Source: an uncultured Lachnospiraceae bacterium (lineage in GTDB: Bacteria; Bacillota; Clostridia; Lachnospirales; Lachnospiraceae). Taken from it: a DNA stretch of 64,000 bases. The notes beneath the pieces were generated by a model. That model did no database searches, was not told where the DNA came from, and worked only from the letters and a program-made list of their open reading frames with translations. Location: positions 25,185-89,184 of the forward strand of contig URUY01000015.1 of NCBI GenBank assembly GCA_900551115.1, written 5' to 3'. How positions within the stretch are numbered: the stretch's first letter is position 1; each line of letters starts with the position of its first letter. The position numbers and the translations under genes are program-made. Positions 1 to 9,154 of this stretch are shown here, in pieces.

Positions 1-3000
1 GACCAGATGGCTTCCCTGATTCAGACAGACGCTTCCGGTCTTAATGAGTATGCAAAAAATTACAATTCTTTATACACTATCGCCGCCCGCTGCGGTGTAT
101 TCGCAAAAACGGATATCCAGCCCTTAATCAATGAGGGCGCAACCAAAGAAGACCTCTCCGCCTCCATTTTTCAGGCGGTGGTGAACCAGACCATCAGCGG
201 TCTTGCCTGCGGAAAGCCCATCAGAGGACATGTGGCATTTCTAGGAGGTCCCCTGCATTTCCTTTCCGAGCTGAAAAAAGCCTTCATCCGCACCTTAAAA
301 TTAGATGATGCTCATATTATAGATACGGATAACTCCCATCTTTTTGCGGCAATCGGCTCCGCTTTAAATGCAAAAGAAGAAATTTTTTATTCCATGGAGG
401 AAATGGTTGCAAAGCTTTCCACCGATATTAAGATGGAATTTGAAGTAGAACGTATGGAACCTCTTTTTCAAAACGAGGCTGCATACCAGTCCTTCAAAGA
501 ACGTCATGACAGGCATCACGTAGGTACGGCTGACTTATCCTCCTATCGCGGAAATGCCTATTTGGGTATCGATGCCGGTTCCACCACCACCAAAATTGCT
601 TTGGTTGCCGAGGACGGTTCTTTGCTTTACTCCTTCTACAGCAACAATGACGGCAGCCCCTTAAAGACTGCCATACGTTCCTTAAAAGAAATCTACTCCC
701 TCCTTCCTGAGGGTGTAAAAATCGTCCGCTCCTGTTCTACCGGCTACGGAGAAGCCTTAATGAAGGCTGCTTTTCTGCTTGATGACGGAGAAGTGGAAAC
801 GGTAGCGCACTACTATGCCGCTGCTTTCTTCAATCCGCAGGTAGACTGTATCCTGGACATCGGCGGACAGGATATGAAGTGCATCAAAATCAAAAACAAC
901 ACCGTAGACAGCGTGCAGCTCAATGAAGCATGCTCCTCCGGCTGCGGTTCCTTTATTGAGACCTTTGCCAAATCCTTAAATTATTCCGTACAGGATTTTG
1001 CCGGAGCTGCGCTTTTTGCAGAGCATCCCATTGATTTGGGTACCCGCTGTACTGTTTTCATGAATTCCAAGGTAAAGCAGGCACAGAAGGAAGGTGCCTC
1101 CGTTGCCGATATTTCAGCCGGACTTGCTTATTCCGTTATTAAAAATGCATTGTTTAAGGTAATCAAGGTTTCCGATGCCTCTGAGCTTGGCAAAAATATT
1201 GTTGTCCAGGGCGGCACCTTCTATAACGATGCCGTTCTCAGAAGCTTTGAGAAAATTGCAGACTGCGAAGCCATCCGTCCTGATATTGCAGGTATCATGG
1301 GTGCTTTCGGTGCTGCTCTCATTGCCAGAGAGCATTTTGAGGAAGGCTACGAAACCTCCATGCTTTCTTTCCGGAAAATCTGCGACCTGCAGTTTGAAAC
1401 CAGCATGGCAAAGTGCAAGGGCTGTACCAATAACTGCCGTCTTACCATCAATAAATTTTCAGGCGGACGCCAGTATATATCAGGCAACCGCTGCGAACGC
1501 GGCCTTGGCAAATCCAAAAATGCAAATAATGTTCCCAACCTTTTCGATTACAAATTGAAAAGGCTGTTTTCCTATGAATCTCTTGCGCCTAACGAGGCAA
1601 GGAATGGCAAAATCGGTATTCCCAGAGTGCTTAACATGTATGAGAACTATCCTTTCTGGCATACCTTTTTTACGATATTAGGGTTTCAGGTTGTGCCCTC
1701 CCCTATCTCCAACAGGCAGATTTATGAACTGGGTATCGAATCCATTCCCAGCGAATCGGAATGCTATCCTGCCAAACTGGCTCACGGTCATGTCACCTGG
1801 CTGATTAAACAGAATATACCCCTTATTTTCTACCCTGCCATCTTTTATGAGCGTGATGAGGTAGAAGGTGCCAACAACCATTACAACTGCCCCATTGTTA
1901 CCTCCTACTCTGAAAATATCAAGAATAATATAGAAGAAATCGGACGGGGCGAGGTGGATTTCCGCAATCCTTTCATGTCTTTCAGAGATACCGATACCAT
2001 TTCTTCTGCACTGGTAAAGGCTTTTCCGGAATTTGACCCAAGCCTGGTCCGCTCAGCTGTTCTTATTGCATGGGCTGAACAGGAAATAGCCCGTAAGGAC
2101 ATTCAGAAAAAGGGCGAAGAAACCCTTGCCTGGATGAAGGAAAACCACAAGCGGGGTATCGTTTTAGCCGGCAGGCCTTACCATATTGACCCCGAAATCA
2201 ACCATGGTATTCCTGAGCTGATTACCTCCTACGATATTGCCGTTTTAACAGAGGATTCCATTTCCCACCTGGGAAAACCGGAGCGTCCCCTGATTGTTTC
2301 CGACCAGTGGATGTACCACTCCCGTCTCTACGCGGCTGCAAGCTATGTAAAGACCGTTGATAATCTGGATTTAATACAGCTTAACTCCTTCGGCTGCGGT
2401 CTGGACGCCGTCACTACCGACCAGGTAAACGACATCCTCTCCGGCTCCGACAAAATATATACCTGCTTAAAAATTGATGAGGTAAACAATCTCGGTGCGG
2501 CACGTATCCGCATCCGTTCTCTTCTTTCTGCTCTCCGCGTCAGGGAAAAGCAGAACAAGCAGAGAACCATCCGTTCCTCAGCCATAGAAAAAGTGTCCTT
2601 TACGGAAGAAATGCGTCAGGATTACACTATTCTCTGTCCGCAGATGTCTCCCATCCACTTTGAAATCTTAGAACCGGCCTTTAATGCCTGCGGCTATCAT
2701 TTTGAAGTTCTTAACAACGACAACAAGCATTCCGTTGATGTTGGCTTGAAATACGTCAACAATGATGCCTGCTACCCTTCCCTTCTTGTGGTAGGGCAGC
2801 TTATGCAGGCACTGCTTTCCGGTAAATATGACTTAAATAAGACGGCTATTATCATGTCACAGACAGGCGGCGGCTGCCGTGCTACCAACTATATCGGCTT
2901 TATCCGCCGTGCCCTTGAAAAGGCAGGCATGGAACAGATTCCCGTTATTTCCCTGAATCTTGCCGGTATTGAAAGCAACCCCGGCTTCCACTTAAATGCC

Positions 3001-3825
3001 AATCTTTTAATGCGTGCCGCATACGGCGCTGTTTTGGGTGATATCTTCATGCGCTGTGTATACCGCATGAGACCTTATGAAGCAGTCCCCGGCAGTGTCA
3101 ACGAAATGCATAAAAAATGGCTGAAAAAAGCACAGGACTTTGTTTCCGGCAAGCACTTAAGCTTCTTTAAGTTTAACCGCCTCTGCCGCGAAATTATCCG
3201 TGACTTTGACGCCCTGCCCATAAAGGAGGACTTAAAGAAGCCCAGAGTAGGTATCGTTGGCGAAATTCTGGTAAAATTCTCTCCTGCCGGCAACAACCAT
3301 CTGGTAGAGCTGTTAGAGTCCGAAGGTGCCGAAGCCGTTATGCCTGATTTAATTGACTTTATGCTCTACTGCTTCTACAACCAGATTTATAAAGCAGAAG
3401 AGCTTGGCATGAGCAAAAAATCTGCGCGCATTGCCTCTTTAGGCATTTGGGCTGTTGAAAAGCTCCGCGGCGCGGCTGCAAAAGAATTTGCAAACAGCAG
3501 GCATTTTACACCGCCTGCACATATACGTGACCTGGTGGAATATGCAAAGCCTATCGTATCCATCGGCAATCAGACCGGTGAAGGCTGGTTTTTAACCGGT
3601 GAAATGGTAGAGCTGATTCATGCAGGCGTTCCCAACATTGTCTGCTGTCAGCCCTTTGGCTGTCTGCCCAACCATGTTGTAGGAAAGGGCGTTATCAAGG
3701 AGCTGAGAAAACAGCATCCGTCCTCCAATATCGTAGCCATCGACTACGACCCCGGCGCCAGTGAAGTAAACCAGTTAAACCGTATTAAGCTGATGCTTTC
3801 TACTGCGGTGAAAAATTTAAAATAG
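1..3825 (+). CDS. 2-hydroxyacyl-CoA dehydratase activator-type ATPase, large multidomain (5' end cut by window)
   Basis: The frame is open from base 1, so the gene begins upstream; 1274 codons are visible. The first visible residues already lie inside a first BadF/HgdC-type ATPase domain. A second one starts near residue 187 (counting from the ATG at base 7) with the phosphate-binding GIDAGSTTTK, followed by DIGGQDMK and the cysteines of ACSSGCGSF that hold a [4Fe-4S] cluster in this family. A cysteine-rich CKGCTNNC segment and DUF2229/HgdB-like regions follow. Small HgdC activators of the family use ATP to drive an electron into 2-hydroxyacyl-CoA dehydratases; the substrate of these giant fused versions is not established, so the reaction is inferred. 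It ends at a strong terminator. Confidence 0.9.
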   Translation, partial: DQMASLIQTDASGLNEYAKNYNSLYTIAARCGVFAKTDIQPLINEGATKEDLSASIFQAVVNQTISGLACGKPIRGHVAFLGGPLHFLSELKKAFIRTLKLDDAHIIDTDNSHLFAAIGSALNAKEEIFYSMEEMVAKLSTDIKMEFEVERMEPLFQNEAAYQSFKERHDRHHVGTADLSSYRGNAYLGIDAGSTTTKIALVAEDGSLLYSFYSNNDGSPLKTAIRSLKEIYSLLPEGVKIVRSCSTGYGEALMKAAFLLDDGEVETVAHYYAAAFFNPQVDCILDIGGQDMKCIKIKNNTVDSVQLNEACSSGCGSFIETFAKSLNYSVQDFAGAALFAEHPIDLGTRCTVFMNSKVKQAQKEGASVADISAGLAYSVIKNALFKVIKVSDASELGKNIVVQGGTFYNDAVLRSFEKIADCEAIRPDIAGIMGAFGAALIAREHFEEGYETSMLSFRKICDLQFETSMAKCKGCTNNCRLTINKFSGGRQYISGNRCERGLGKSKNANNVPNLFDYKLKRLFSYESLAPNEARNGKIGIPRVLNMYENYPFWHTFFTILGFQVVPSPISNRQIYELGIESIPSESECYPAKLAHGHVTWLIKQNIPLIFYPAIFYERDEVEGANNHYNCPIVTSYSENIKNNIEEIGRGEVDFRNPFMSFRDTDTISSALVKAFPEFDPSLVRSAVLIAWAEQEIARKDIQKKGEETLAWMKENHKRGIVLAGRPYHIDPEINHGIPELITSYDIAVLTEDSISHLGKPERPLIVSDQWMYHSRLYAAASYVKTVDNLDLIQLNSFGCGLDAVTTDQVNDILSGSDKIYTCLKIDEVNNLGAARIRIRSLLSALRVREKQNKQRTIRSSAIEKVSFTEEMRQDYTILCPQMSPIHFEILEPAFNACGYHFEVLNNDNKHSVDVGLKYVNNDACYPSLLVVGQLMQALLSGKYDLNKTAIIMSQTGGGCRATNYIGFIRRALEKAGMEQIPVISLNLAGIESNPGFHLNANLLMRAAYGAVLGDIFMRCVYRMRPYEAVPGSVNEMHKKWLKKAQDFVSGKHLSFFKFNRLCREIIRDFDALPIKEDLKKPRVGIVGEILVKFSPAGNNHLVELLESEGAEAVMPDLIDFMLYCFYNQIYKAEELGMSKKSARIASLGIWAVEKLRGAAAKEFANSRHFTPPAHIRDLVEYAKPIVSIGNQTGEGWFLTGEMVELIHAGVPNIVCCQPFGCLPNHVVGKGVIKELRKQHPSSNIVAIDYDPGASEVNQLNRIKLMLSTAVKNLK

Positions 3826-3867
3826 ACAAAGCTGTTATTTTAAAAAAGCTTTGTCAAAAAAACAGTA

Positions 3868-3910
3868 AGAAACGGTGCAACCTCACAAAGAAGCTGTACC
3901 GTTTCTTTTT
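3868..3910. terminator. Rho-independent terminator, bidirectional
   Basis: A 12-bp stem (arms 3868-3879 and 3895-3906, one G:T pair) is followed by a T run on the plus strand. On the minus strand the same hairpin is also followed by T-rich sequence within a few bases. It separates the convergent activator and transglutaminase genes. Confidence 0.8.
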
Positions 3911-3950
3911 ATCCGCCAAAGCGGTAGTTCTATAAGTTTAAATTTTTGTG

Positions 3951-4652
3951 CTATTTATCATTCCTTATCTTTTTAACATTTCTATTCATCAGATGTCTTC
4001 CCACATTTCTATATACAAATGCCTTAATGCGGGACATTTTCTGATGATGCTCTTTTAATAAATCATCAGGACTATCATACACGCCAAAGTCATTATTGAT
4101 ACCTTCGCTTTGTATGTAGGTGTTATTTCTATCAAAATCAATAACCGGATTTTTGAAATCCTTTACAGCAACACCATAACCACAAAATGCACCCGTACAA
4201 TCACTATTCAGTTTCTGCAAGCTTTCAAGGTATGGTTTATCTAAAATAAAAGCCTCTAATTCATACCATTTTCCTTCAAGCAATACCTCTACCCAACTAT
4301 GAAATACATTTTGGGGGGCTAATTTATAAACAACGCCTGTCATTGCTCCTTTTTGCAACTTTTTATCAATGGTAAAACCATGTACCCTGCAGGGAATATT
4401 ACAAGCCCTTAATAAAGCCATAAATAATGTACCTTTTGTATTACATTGACCGTAACCGTCAGACAATACTTTAGATGCAGGAATGTTATCATCAACATTA
4501 TATCCAAATAGGATCTCATCTCGTACAAAGGCATAAATCTCTTTGATACGCTCAAATTTATCAAGGTTTTTCCACCCCTGCGATTCAATTAACTGCTGCA
4601 TTGAAATATTTGAATAATCAAGAAGTGGTGTTTCCAGAATATATCTATCCAT
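3951..4652 (-). CDS. Transglutaminase-like domain protein
   Basis: 233 residues. The papain-like transglutaminase core is visible: the nucleophile Cys in YGQCNTKGTLF, the His in FHSWVEV and an acidic residue in WYELEAF, in the order expected for the Cys-His-Asp/Glu triad. There is no signal peptide or membrane segment, so it is probably cytoplasmic. Bacterial members act as proteases or amidases, or have unknown roles; nothing here fixes the substrate. The ATG is preceded by GGGGAGGAG at good spacing. It lies just downstream of a decayed ATPase gene on the same strand. Confidence 0.75.
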   Translation of the reverse strand: MDRYILETPLLDYSNISMQQLIESQGWKNLDKFERIKEIYAFVRDEILFGYNVDDNIPASKVLSDGYGQCNTKGTLFMALLRACNIPCRVHGFTIDKKLQKGAMTGVVYKLAPQNVFHSWVEVLLEGKWYELEAFILDKPYLESLQKLNSDCTGAFCGYGVAVKDFKNPVIDFDRNNTYIQSEGINNDFGVYDSPDDLLKEHHQKMSRIKAFVYRNVGRHLMNRNVKKIRNDK

Positions 4653-4686
4653 CTTGCTCCTCCCCAGGCTTCAATTTACATGCTTC

Positions 4687-4988
4687 TTAGTCTTTGTATA
4701 AATACGAGCCTGCCATACCGCCTTCCAAAAGATATCTGTCAAAGACTGCATACACTGAATTGATATAGTCATACAACTGGTAATATTCGAGCAAATGTTC
4801 AAACTCAGGCAAGTTGAAATTTAAATGAATAATATTGTGATTCAGAACATTTTGCTCAATATAATCTTTAAATGCTTCAAGCGGCTTTGATTTACCGCTA
4901 CGACGAATGCCGGCAATTACCTTTATACAGGTGTTCCGATTACGCCTATAAGTTTATCTAAATACATTTGTCGGTTTATCAATTTCAT
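4687..4988 (-). pseudogene. Decayed AAA-type ATP-binding protein (DUF4143 family)
   Basis: From an ATG at 4988 a short frame runs LDKLIGVIGTPV and hits a stop. Shifting one base continues with AGIRRSGKSKPLEAF, a Walker A identical in its GIRRSGKS core to the intact ATPase at 50018-51217. The sequence then jumps from an N-terminal region (LNFNLPEFE) to FDRYLLEGGMAGSYLY, which matches FEEYFVKGGLAGSYAY of the intact copy, and stops. So there is one frameshift, a large internal deletion and a missing C-terminus. Confidence 0.8.
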
Positions 4989-5077
4989 AATAATCACCTC
5001 ACGCCTATATTATGCCTATTTTGTTTACCAAAATCAACATATTTTCAAAATTGGCAAATAGAATTGCAGGGCGATAA

Positions 5078-5114
5078 AATACCGGGAAAAACTTTTACGG
5101 TTTTTCTCGGTATT
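5078..5114 (-). terminator. Putative terminator of the oleate hydratase gene
   Basis: A 15-bp inverted repeat (5078-5092 and 5100-5114, one G:T pair) with a 7-base loop lies about 100 bp past the ohyA stop. On the minus strand it ends in a short T-rich tract. It is the only strong hairpin in the 230-bp gap. Confidence 0.5.
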
Positions 5115-5217
5115 CATCATGTTTCACGATTGCCTTTGCAATGCCGATAATTCAGCATATTTAATATTTTCTAAATACTTCCTTATCAGACGTTAGCAAA
5201 GCCATACTGTTTTTGTT

Positions 5218-6996
5218 TTATCCGATTATATGATATTCCTTTAAAAGCTTTTCAACCTCTGTTCCTTCTATTTTCTTAAGTACTTCTTTTAAAGCAATTT
5301 TTTCTTTAAAGCCAAGCTCCATGTCCGTAATCTTTTTCCCGTCACGCAAAGCAACGGTAGCATTCAGCAGGTCTCTGATATCATATACGCTGCCCCATAC
5401 TTCAGGCACACCACGGTCAATCGCAAGCAGTGTATAAACGGCTTCCATAGCAGTACGGATAGAATACTCTGTAGTGAAAACCGTATCCCTCGGTGTCTCT
5501 GCAAAATTTCCGATAAACGCAAAGTTTACAGAGCCATCAGGCACAACTGCCGGTCTGTCCCCCTCTTCGCGAGGCTGGAAATAGGCGCTGGCAAAGGGCA
5601 TCATAACAGGAACTGTATTGGCGCTGTTCCTTGCCATCTCTTCAATCTGCTCTTCGGGAACACCCAAATGATAAAGCCATTCCTCACAGATTTCCATCCC
5701 CGTACAATCACGCATGGTCTTTTTAATAAAGTTACCCGGTCTGTCTGAGAACATTCCGTAAAGCCATACCAACACCTGCCCCTTAGACTGATTCCGGTAC
5801 TGGGGCTGACGATTAATAGTCCAGCTAAGAAGCCAGTTAGAATCCTTTACGGTAACAATACCTCCTGTCACCACCTTACCTGACAGGGGATCTCTCTTAC
5901 AGATTTTCTGAATATACGGCAAAATTTTCTCGTCAAGGGTATTGACGGTTGCACTAACCCAGTTACTGTCTTCAGGGTCAGTACAGAACTTGTCAGGATG
6001 TCCAAAGCCGGAATCCTGCTTTGCAATCCTGCGCCACAGTGCAAAGCTGCCGTCTGCGTGTATCTCGCTGTCCATGCCGGTCGCTTCTGTCTGACTTCCA
6101 TAAGTGGAATTTTCAACATTGCTTCCATTTGTATAGAATACCAAATCATTTTCAGTCAAATCAATATTGCCGCTCTTTTCGCCGTCTTCCAAAACAATCG
6201 TCTTTGCGATTTTCCTTCCGTCATGAATATCGAAAATCACATTCATAACCTTTGTATTATAATGAAACTGTACATCGTGTTCCTCAAGATACTTAACCAT
6301 GGGAAGCACCATAGACTCATATTGGTTGTATTTGGTAAAACGCAGGGCTGTGAAATCAGGAAGCCCGCCAATGTGGTGGATATATCTCTGCATATAACGC
6401 TTCATTTCAAGGGCGCTTTGGTCATCCTTGAAAGCAAACATAGTCCGCCAGTACATCCAGAAATTGGTGTCAAATACTTCCTTGTCGAAAATTTCTGTCA
6501 TTTTTACATTTGCAAGCTTTTCGTCCGGCGTCATGAAAAGTTTCATGATTTCCATACTGCCCTTGTCAGACAAACCAAATTTTTTATCCGTGTGAGCATC
6601 CTCACCCTGATTTTGAGTCGCTCTGCACAGAGAATAGTTAGGATCCTTCTTATTCAGCCAGTAGTATTCGTCCAAAACACTAATGCCGTCTGTTTCAATA
6701 GAAGGAATCGAACGAAACAAATCCCACATACATTCAAAATGGTTATCCATCTCACGTCCGCCGCGCATAACATAACCTATATTTGTAAAAAAATCACCGT
6801 CAAGGGCGCCGCCGGGGATTGAATTTTTCTCCAAAATATGAATATGTGTTCCGGGCATCTGTGCGTCACGCACAAGAAAACAAGCTGCAGACAGAGAAGC
6901 CAGGCCGCTTCCAATCAGATATGCAGACTTATGTTCCACGCCTTCCGGCTTTTCAGGATGTGCAAATGCTTCATAGTTACCGCTTGAATAATACAT
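5218..6996 (-). CDS. ohyA: Oleate hydratase (FAD-dependent, MCRA family)
   Basis: 592 residues, the normal size of the myosin-cross-reactive-antigen family. It adds water to the cis-9 double bond of oleic and related unsaturated fatty acids to give 10-hydroxy fatty acids, a reaction gut anaerobes use to detoxify host or dietary fatty acids. Visible are a Rossmann FAD site (IGSGLAS, residues 28-34), the second glycine cluster PGGALDG and the RGGREM loop, in which Glu82 falls at the position of the catalytic Glu of characterised OhyA enzymes. The ATG has a GGAGG site. A TetR-type regulator lies directly upstream, separated by a terminator and a promoter, suggesting fatty-acid-responsive control. 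Confidence 0.95.
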   Translation of the reverse strand: MYYSSGNYEAFAHPEKPEGVEHKSAYLIGSGLASLSAACFLVRDAQMPGTHIHILEKNSIPGGALDGDFFTNIGYVMRGGREMDNHFECMWDLFRSIPSIETDGISVLDEYYWLNKKDPNYSLCRATQNQGEDAHTDKKFGLSDKGSMEIMKLFMTPDEKLANVKMTEIFDKEVFDTNFWMYWRTMFAFKDDQSALEMKRYMQRYIHHIGGLPDFTALRFTKYNQYESMVLPMVKYLEEHDVQFHYNTKVMNVIFDIHDGRKIAKTIVLEDGEKSGNIDLTENDLVFYTNGSNVENSTYGSQTEATGMDSEIHADGSFALWRRIAKQDSGFGHPDKFCTDPEDSNWVSATVNTLDEKILPYIQKICKRDPLSGKVVTGGIVTVKDSNWLLSWTINRQPQYRNQSKGQVLVWLYGMFSDRPGNFIKKTMRDCTGMEICEEWLYHLGVPEEQIEEMARNSANTVPVMMPFASAYFQPREEGDRPAVVPDGSVNFAFIGNFAETPRDTVFTTEYSIRTAMEAVYTLLAIDRGVPEVWGSVYDIRDLLNATVALRDGKKITDMELGFKEKIALKEVLKKIEGTEVEKLLKEYHIIG

Positions 6997-7031
6997 AATA
7001 AATACCTCCGTAGTTTTTAATTTATGGCATC

Positions 7032-7060
7032 ATTATAGTAATTGTCCAAAACATCTGCAA
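7032..7060 (-). promoter_or_regulatory. Putative sigma-A promoter of ohyA
   Basis: On the minus strand TTGCAG (7060-7055), a 17-bp spacer and a perfect TATAAT (7037-7032) lie between the tetR terminator and the ohyA ribosome site. The -35 box is weak (3 of 6), so activation or repression by the neighbouring regulator is plausible. Confidence 0.55.
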
Positions 7061-7067
7061 TAAACAG

Positions 7068-7102
7068 AAAAACCGTCATGATAAAAGTTTTATCATGACG
7101 GT
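7068..7102 (-). terminator. Terminator of the tetR-type gene
   Basis: A perfect 15-bp inverted repeat (7072-7086 and 7088-7102) is followed on the minus strand by TTTTT. It isolates the regulator from ohyA. Confidence 0.85.
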
Positions 7103-7139
7103 GAAACTGCTAAATGTTTTATCAAATCGGCAACTTTGT

Positions 7140-7703
7140 TTAGTTTCCGTCCGTGCGGTACGCCTCCAAAGCACGCAAAAAATTTCCATGCATCAGCAAA
7201 GAAAGCTTATTCACTATTTTTGTGGGGTCTTCCTTCATGTCTCCTCTAATCCAGTCAAGCATCAATCCGACAAAAGCATATTTGTAGCAGTTTGCAATAA
7301 AAGCTTTATCTTCTTCACTGACCTTCATCTCTCCGGCTTCCTCGTTAACAACATTAATCAATAAATCATATGTAACTTTATACAAATAGATTTCCACCTG
7401 TTCCCGACTGACCGAACGATATACATTCATAATAAAGGGCTTGTTCTCTTTGACTGCTTCAAATATCTGCAAAAATCCCTGTTGCCATGTGCTATAGGTC
7501 TTTTTCCCTTCCAACGCCTTGGTTGCATCTTCAACACAGGACCATTCAATCAAATCATAGATATCCTTAAAATGGTAATAAAAGGTCATGCGATTTATTC
7601 CGCAGTCCTCCGCAATATCATTTATCGTTATTTTATCAAGAGACTTTTTGAGAAGTAAATTTTTAAGCGATGCCTCCAGCGCCCGTTTTGTTGTCTGTGA
7701 CAT
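7140..7703 (-). CDS. TetR/AcrR family transcriptional regulator
   Basis: 187 residues from the ATG at 7703, which has AAAGGAG upstream; an in-frame ATG 42 bases earlier lacks a better site. The N-terminal helix-turn-helix is clear (ITINDIAEDCGINRMTFYYH), followed by a helical ligand-binding domain of the DhaS-like type. It sits immediately upstream of and codirectional with ohyA, so it is a good candidate for a fatty-acid-sensing repressor of that gene. The link is inferred from position only. Confidence 0.85.
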   Translation of the reverse strand: MSQTTKRALEASLKNLLLKKSLDKITINDIAEDCGINRMTFYYHFKDIYDLIEWSCVEDATKALEGKKTYSTWQQGFLQIFEAVKENKPFIMNVYRSVSREQVEIYLYKVTYDLLINVVNEEAGEMKVSEEDKAFIANCYKYAFVGLMLDWIRGDMKEDPTKIVNKLSLLMHGNFLRALEAYRTDGN

Positions 7704-7778
7704 GAGCAAGCTCCTTTCCGCTTCATCTTTTAAATCATACCACAAAAAAACAAAAATTTCACGCCAAGTTCTGAATGC

Positions 7779-8489
7779 CTAATTTCCTACTCTTCTTTTT
7801 CTTAACAGAAAATAAGATGCCGCAAAAAGTACTGCTGCTATTACTGCCATGATAATAATCTGCCAGATATTACCCATACGCTTTATTTTTCCAGCCAGAG
7901 CAATAAACTCACTCTTTCCCGTTCCTGAAGGTGTCATTCTAAGCCATACTCCAAAAAGCATCATAGCCGCCCACAGCACCCAGAACACCTTCATTTTAAA
8001 TATAATGCACAAAGCACCGCCAAAAAGCCTAACAGCCGGTACTAAAAGCCAGGCTCCCAAAAGCACTTTTGCATTTAATACAAGCCATGCAAAGTCAATT
8101 TCACAGGTATATCCCTTATAAAAAACAGCTGCCACCCCCTGTTCCAGATACGCCAGTCCCACAATGACTGCCAGCACAATTCCGGTATTTATCAGATTTA
8201 CAACCGCATAGGATATAAAAAATTCTTTTCTTGTTCTTCCCATGGAAATCATCATGTCAAACTCGCTCTGGCATTGGAGTATTCCCACAAAAATGCTTGT
8301 AAACAGAAACATCATAAAGGCAAACATTGCGCCAAACATCGCATAGGTCCGTTCATCCTTAGAAGTGATACAGGCTACTATAATGAACACCAATACTATT
8401 GTGGCAAGCCCGGTAGTTACAGTAACCCCCAGAATCTGCAAAAACTCTTTTGTCATATAAATCCACGTATTTTTAATCTGCTTTAACAT
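7779..8489 (-). CDS. ABC transporter permease-type membrane protein (YtrC/D-like)
   Basis: 236 residues with six predicted membrane helices and few charged loops. It is the last gene of a four-gene unit gntR-ATPase-permease-permease, starting 16 bp after the preceding gene. Such GntR/ABC modules in Firmicutes resemble the Bacillus YtrA-YtrB system, induced by cell-wall-active compounds; the cargo is unknown. No strong terminator follows before the tetR-type gene. Confidence 0.75.
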   Translation of the reverse strand: MLKQIKNTWIYMTKEFLQILGVTVTTGLATIVLVFIIVACITSKDERTYAMFGAMFAFMMFLFTSIFVGILQCQSEFDMMISMGRTRKEFFISYAVVNLINTGIVLAVIVGLAYLEQGVAAVFYKGYTCEIDFAWLVLNAKVLLGAWLLVPAVRLFGGALCIIFKMKVFWVLWAAMMLFGVWLRMTPSGTGKSEFIALAGKIKRMGNIWQIIIMAVIAAVLFAASYFLLRKRRVGN

Positions 8490-8505
8490 ATTTTTACTCC
8501 CCCGC

Positions 8506-9153
8506 TTATACCTTGACTTCTATTTTTCTGGCTACCAGCCAGTGAAGGGCAATGGTCACTGCTGTAAAAACAACTGCCGCTGCCATGGTCCAGCCGCTGT
8601 TCAAGAGCTGCAGCAATTCCCCCTTATATGCCACTGCGGCATAAAGTATGACTCCCAATCCCGCAAGGGTAAGCAGCAGATAAACCACAACACCTACAAT
8701 CCCTCCAAACCTTAAACAAAAAAGGCTTATCAGGTTACCCATTCCTACCGTAATAATCATAATTACTATAGAAAACAAAAACAATTCTGCCGTATCCGGT
8801 CTTTTTTCATTTTGAGCCAATATTTCATTAGAGACAAGTCCCCCTGCAAGCATCTCCAGCTCCAGTACAAAAAGCATGATTTCCATAGAGATAAAGCTGT
8901 CTCGCCTTGTACTGCCCATGGATAAGGTAAAAGGGATATAGGTAATGGCTGCCGACATCGCTATCATAATTACTGTCAAAAAATTTATCATCAGAAAAAG
9001 ATTGGCAAACTGTTCTAAGAACAGTTTAAAAAAATTTCTGTTCGCAGAAAGTCCGGTTACAACCGAAACAAAAAATATCATAACAATTACCACACCGGCA
9101 ATCATTTCCATGGTATAGCCCCAATACAGTAAATTTCTTTTTATTCCCTTCAT
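8506..9153 (-). CDS. ABC transporter permease-type membrane protein
   Basis: 215 residues from the ATG at 9153, chosen because AAGGAGGGG lies just upstream inside the end of the ATPase gene; a longer frame to 9186 would overlap that gene. Six hydrophobic helices span most of the protein. It is one base from the ATPase stop, so translational coupling is likely. It probably pairs with the next membrane protein to form a heterodimeric channel. Confidence 0.75.
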   Translation of the reverse strand: MKGIKRNLLYWGYTMEMIAGVVIVMIFFVSVVTGLSANRNFFKLFLEQFANLFLMINFLTVIMIAMSAAITYIPFTLSMGSTRRDSFISMEIMLFVLELEMLAGGLVSNEILAQNEKRPDTAELFLFSIVIMIITVGMGNLISLFCLRFGGIVGVVVYLLLTLAGLGVILYAAVAYKGELLQLLNSGWTMAAAVVFTAVTIALHWLVARKIEVKV

Positions 9154-9154
9154 A

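Noticed and set aside
3825..3855. Inverted repeat GACAAAGCT/AGCTTTGTC right after the first gene
   Set aside because: No T run follows on the plus strand; the adjacent hairpin at 3868 is the better terminator.
5998..6822. 274-codon plus-strand open frame opposite ohyA
   Set aside because: It is the antisense of a well-conserved enzyme, has no ribosome site and gives a low-complexity Cys/His/Phe-rich product.
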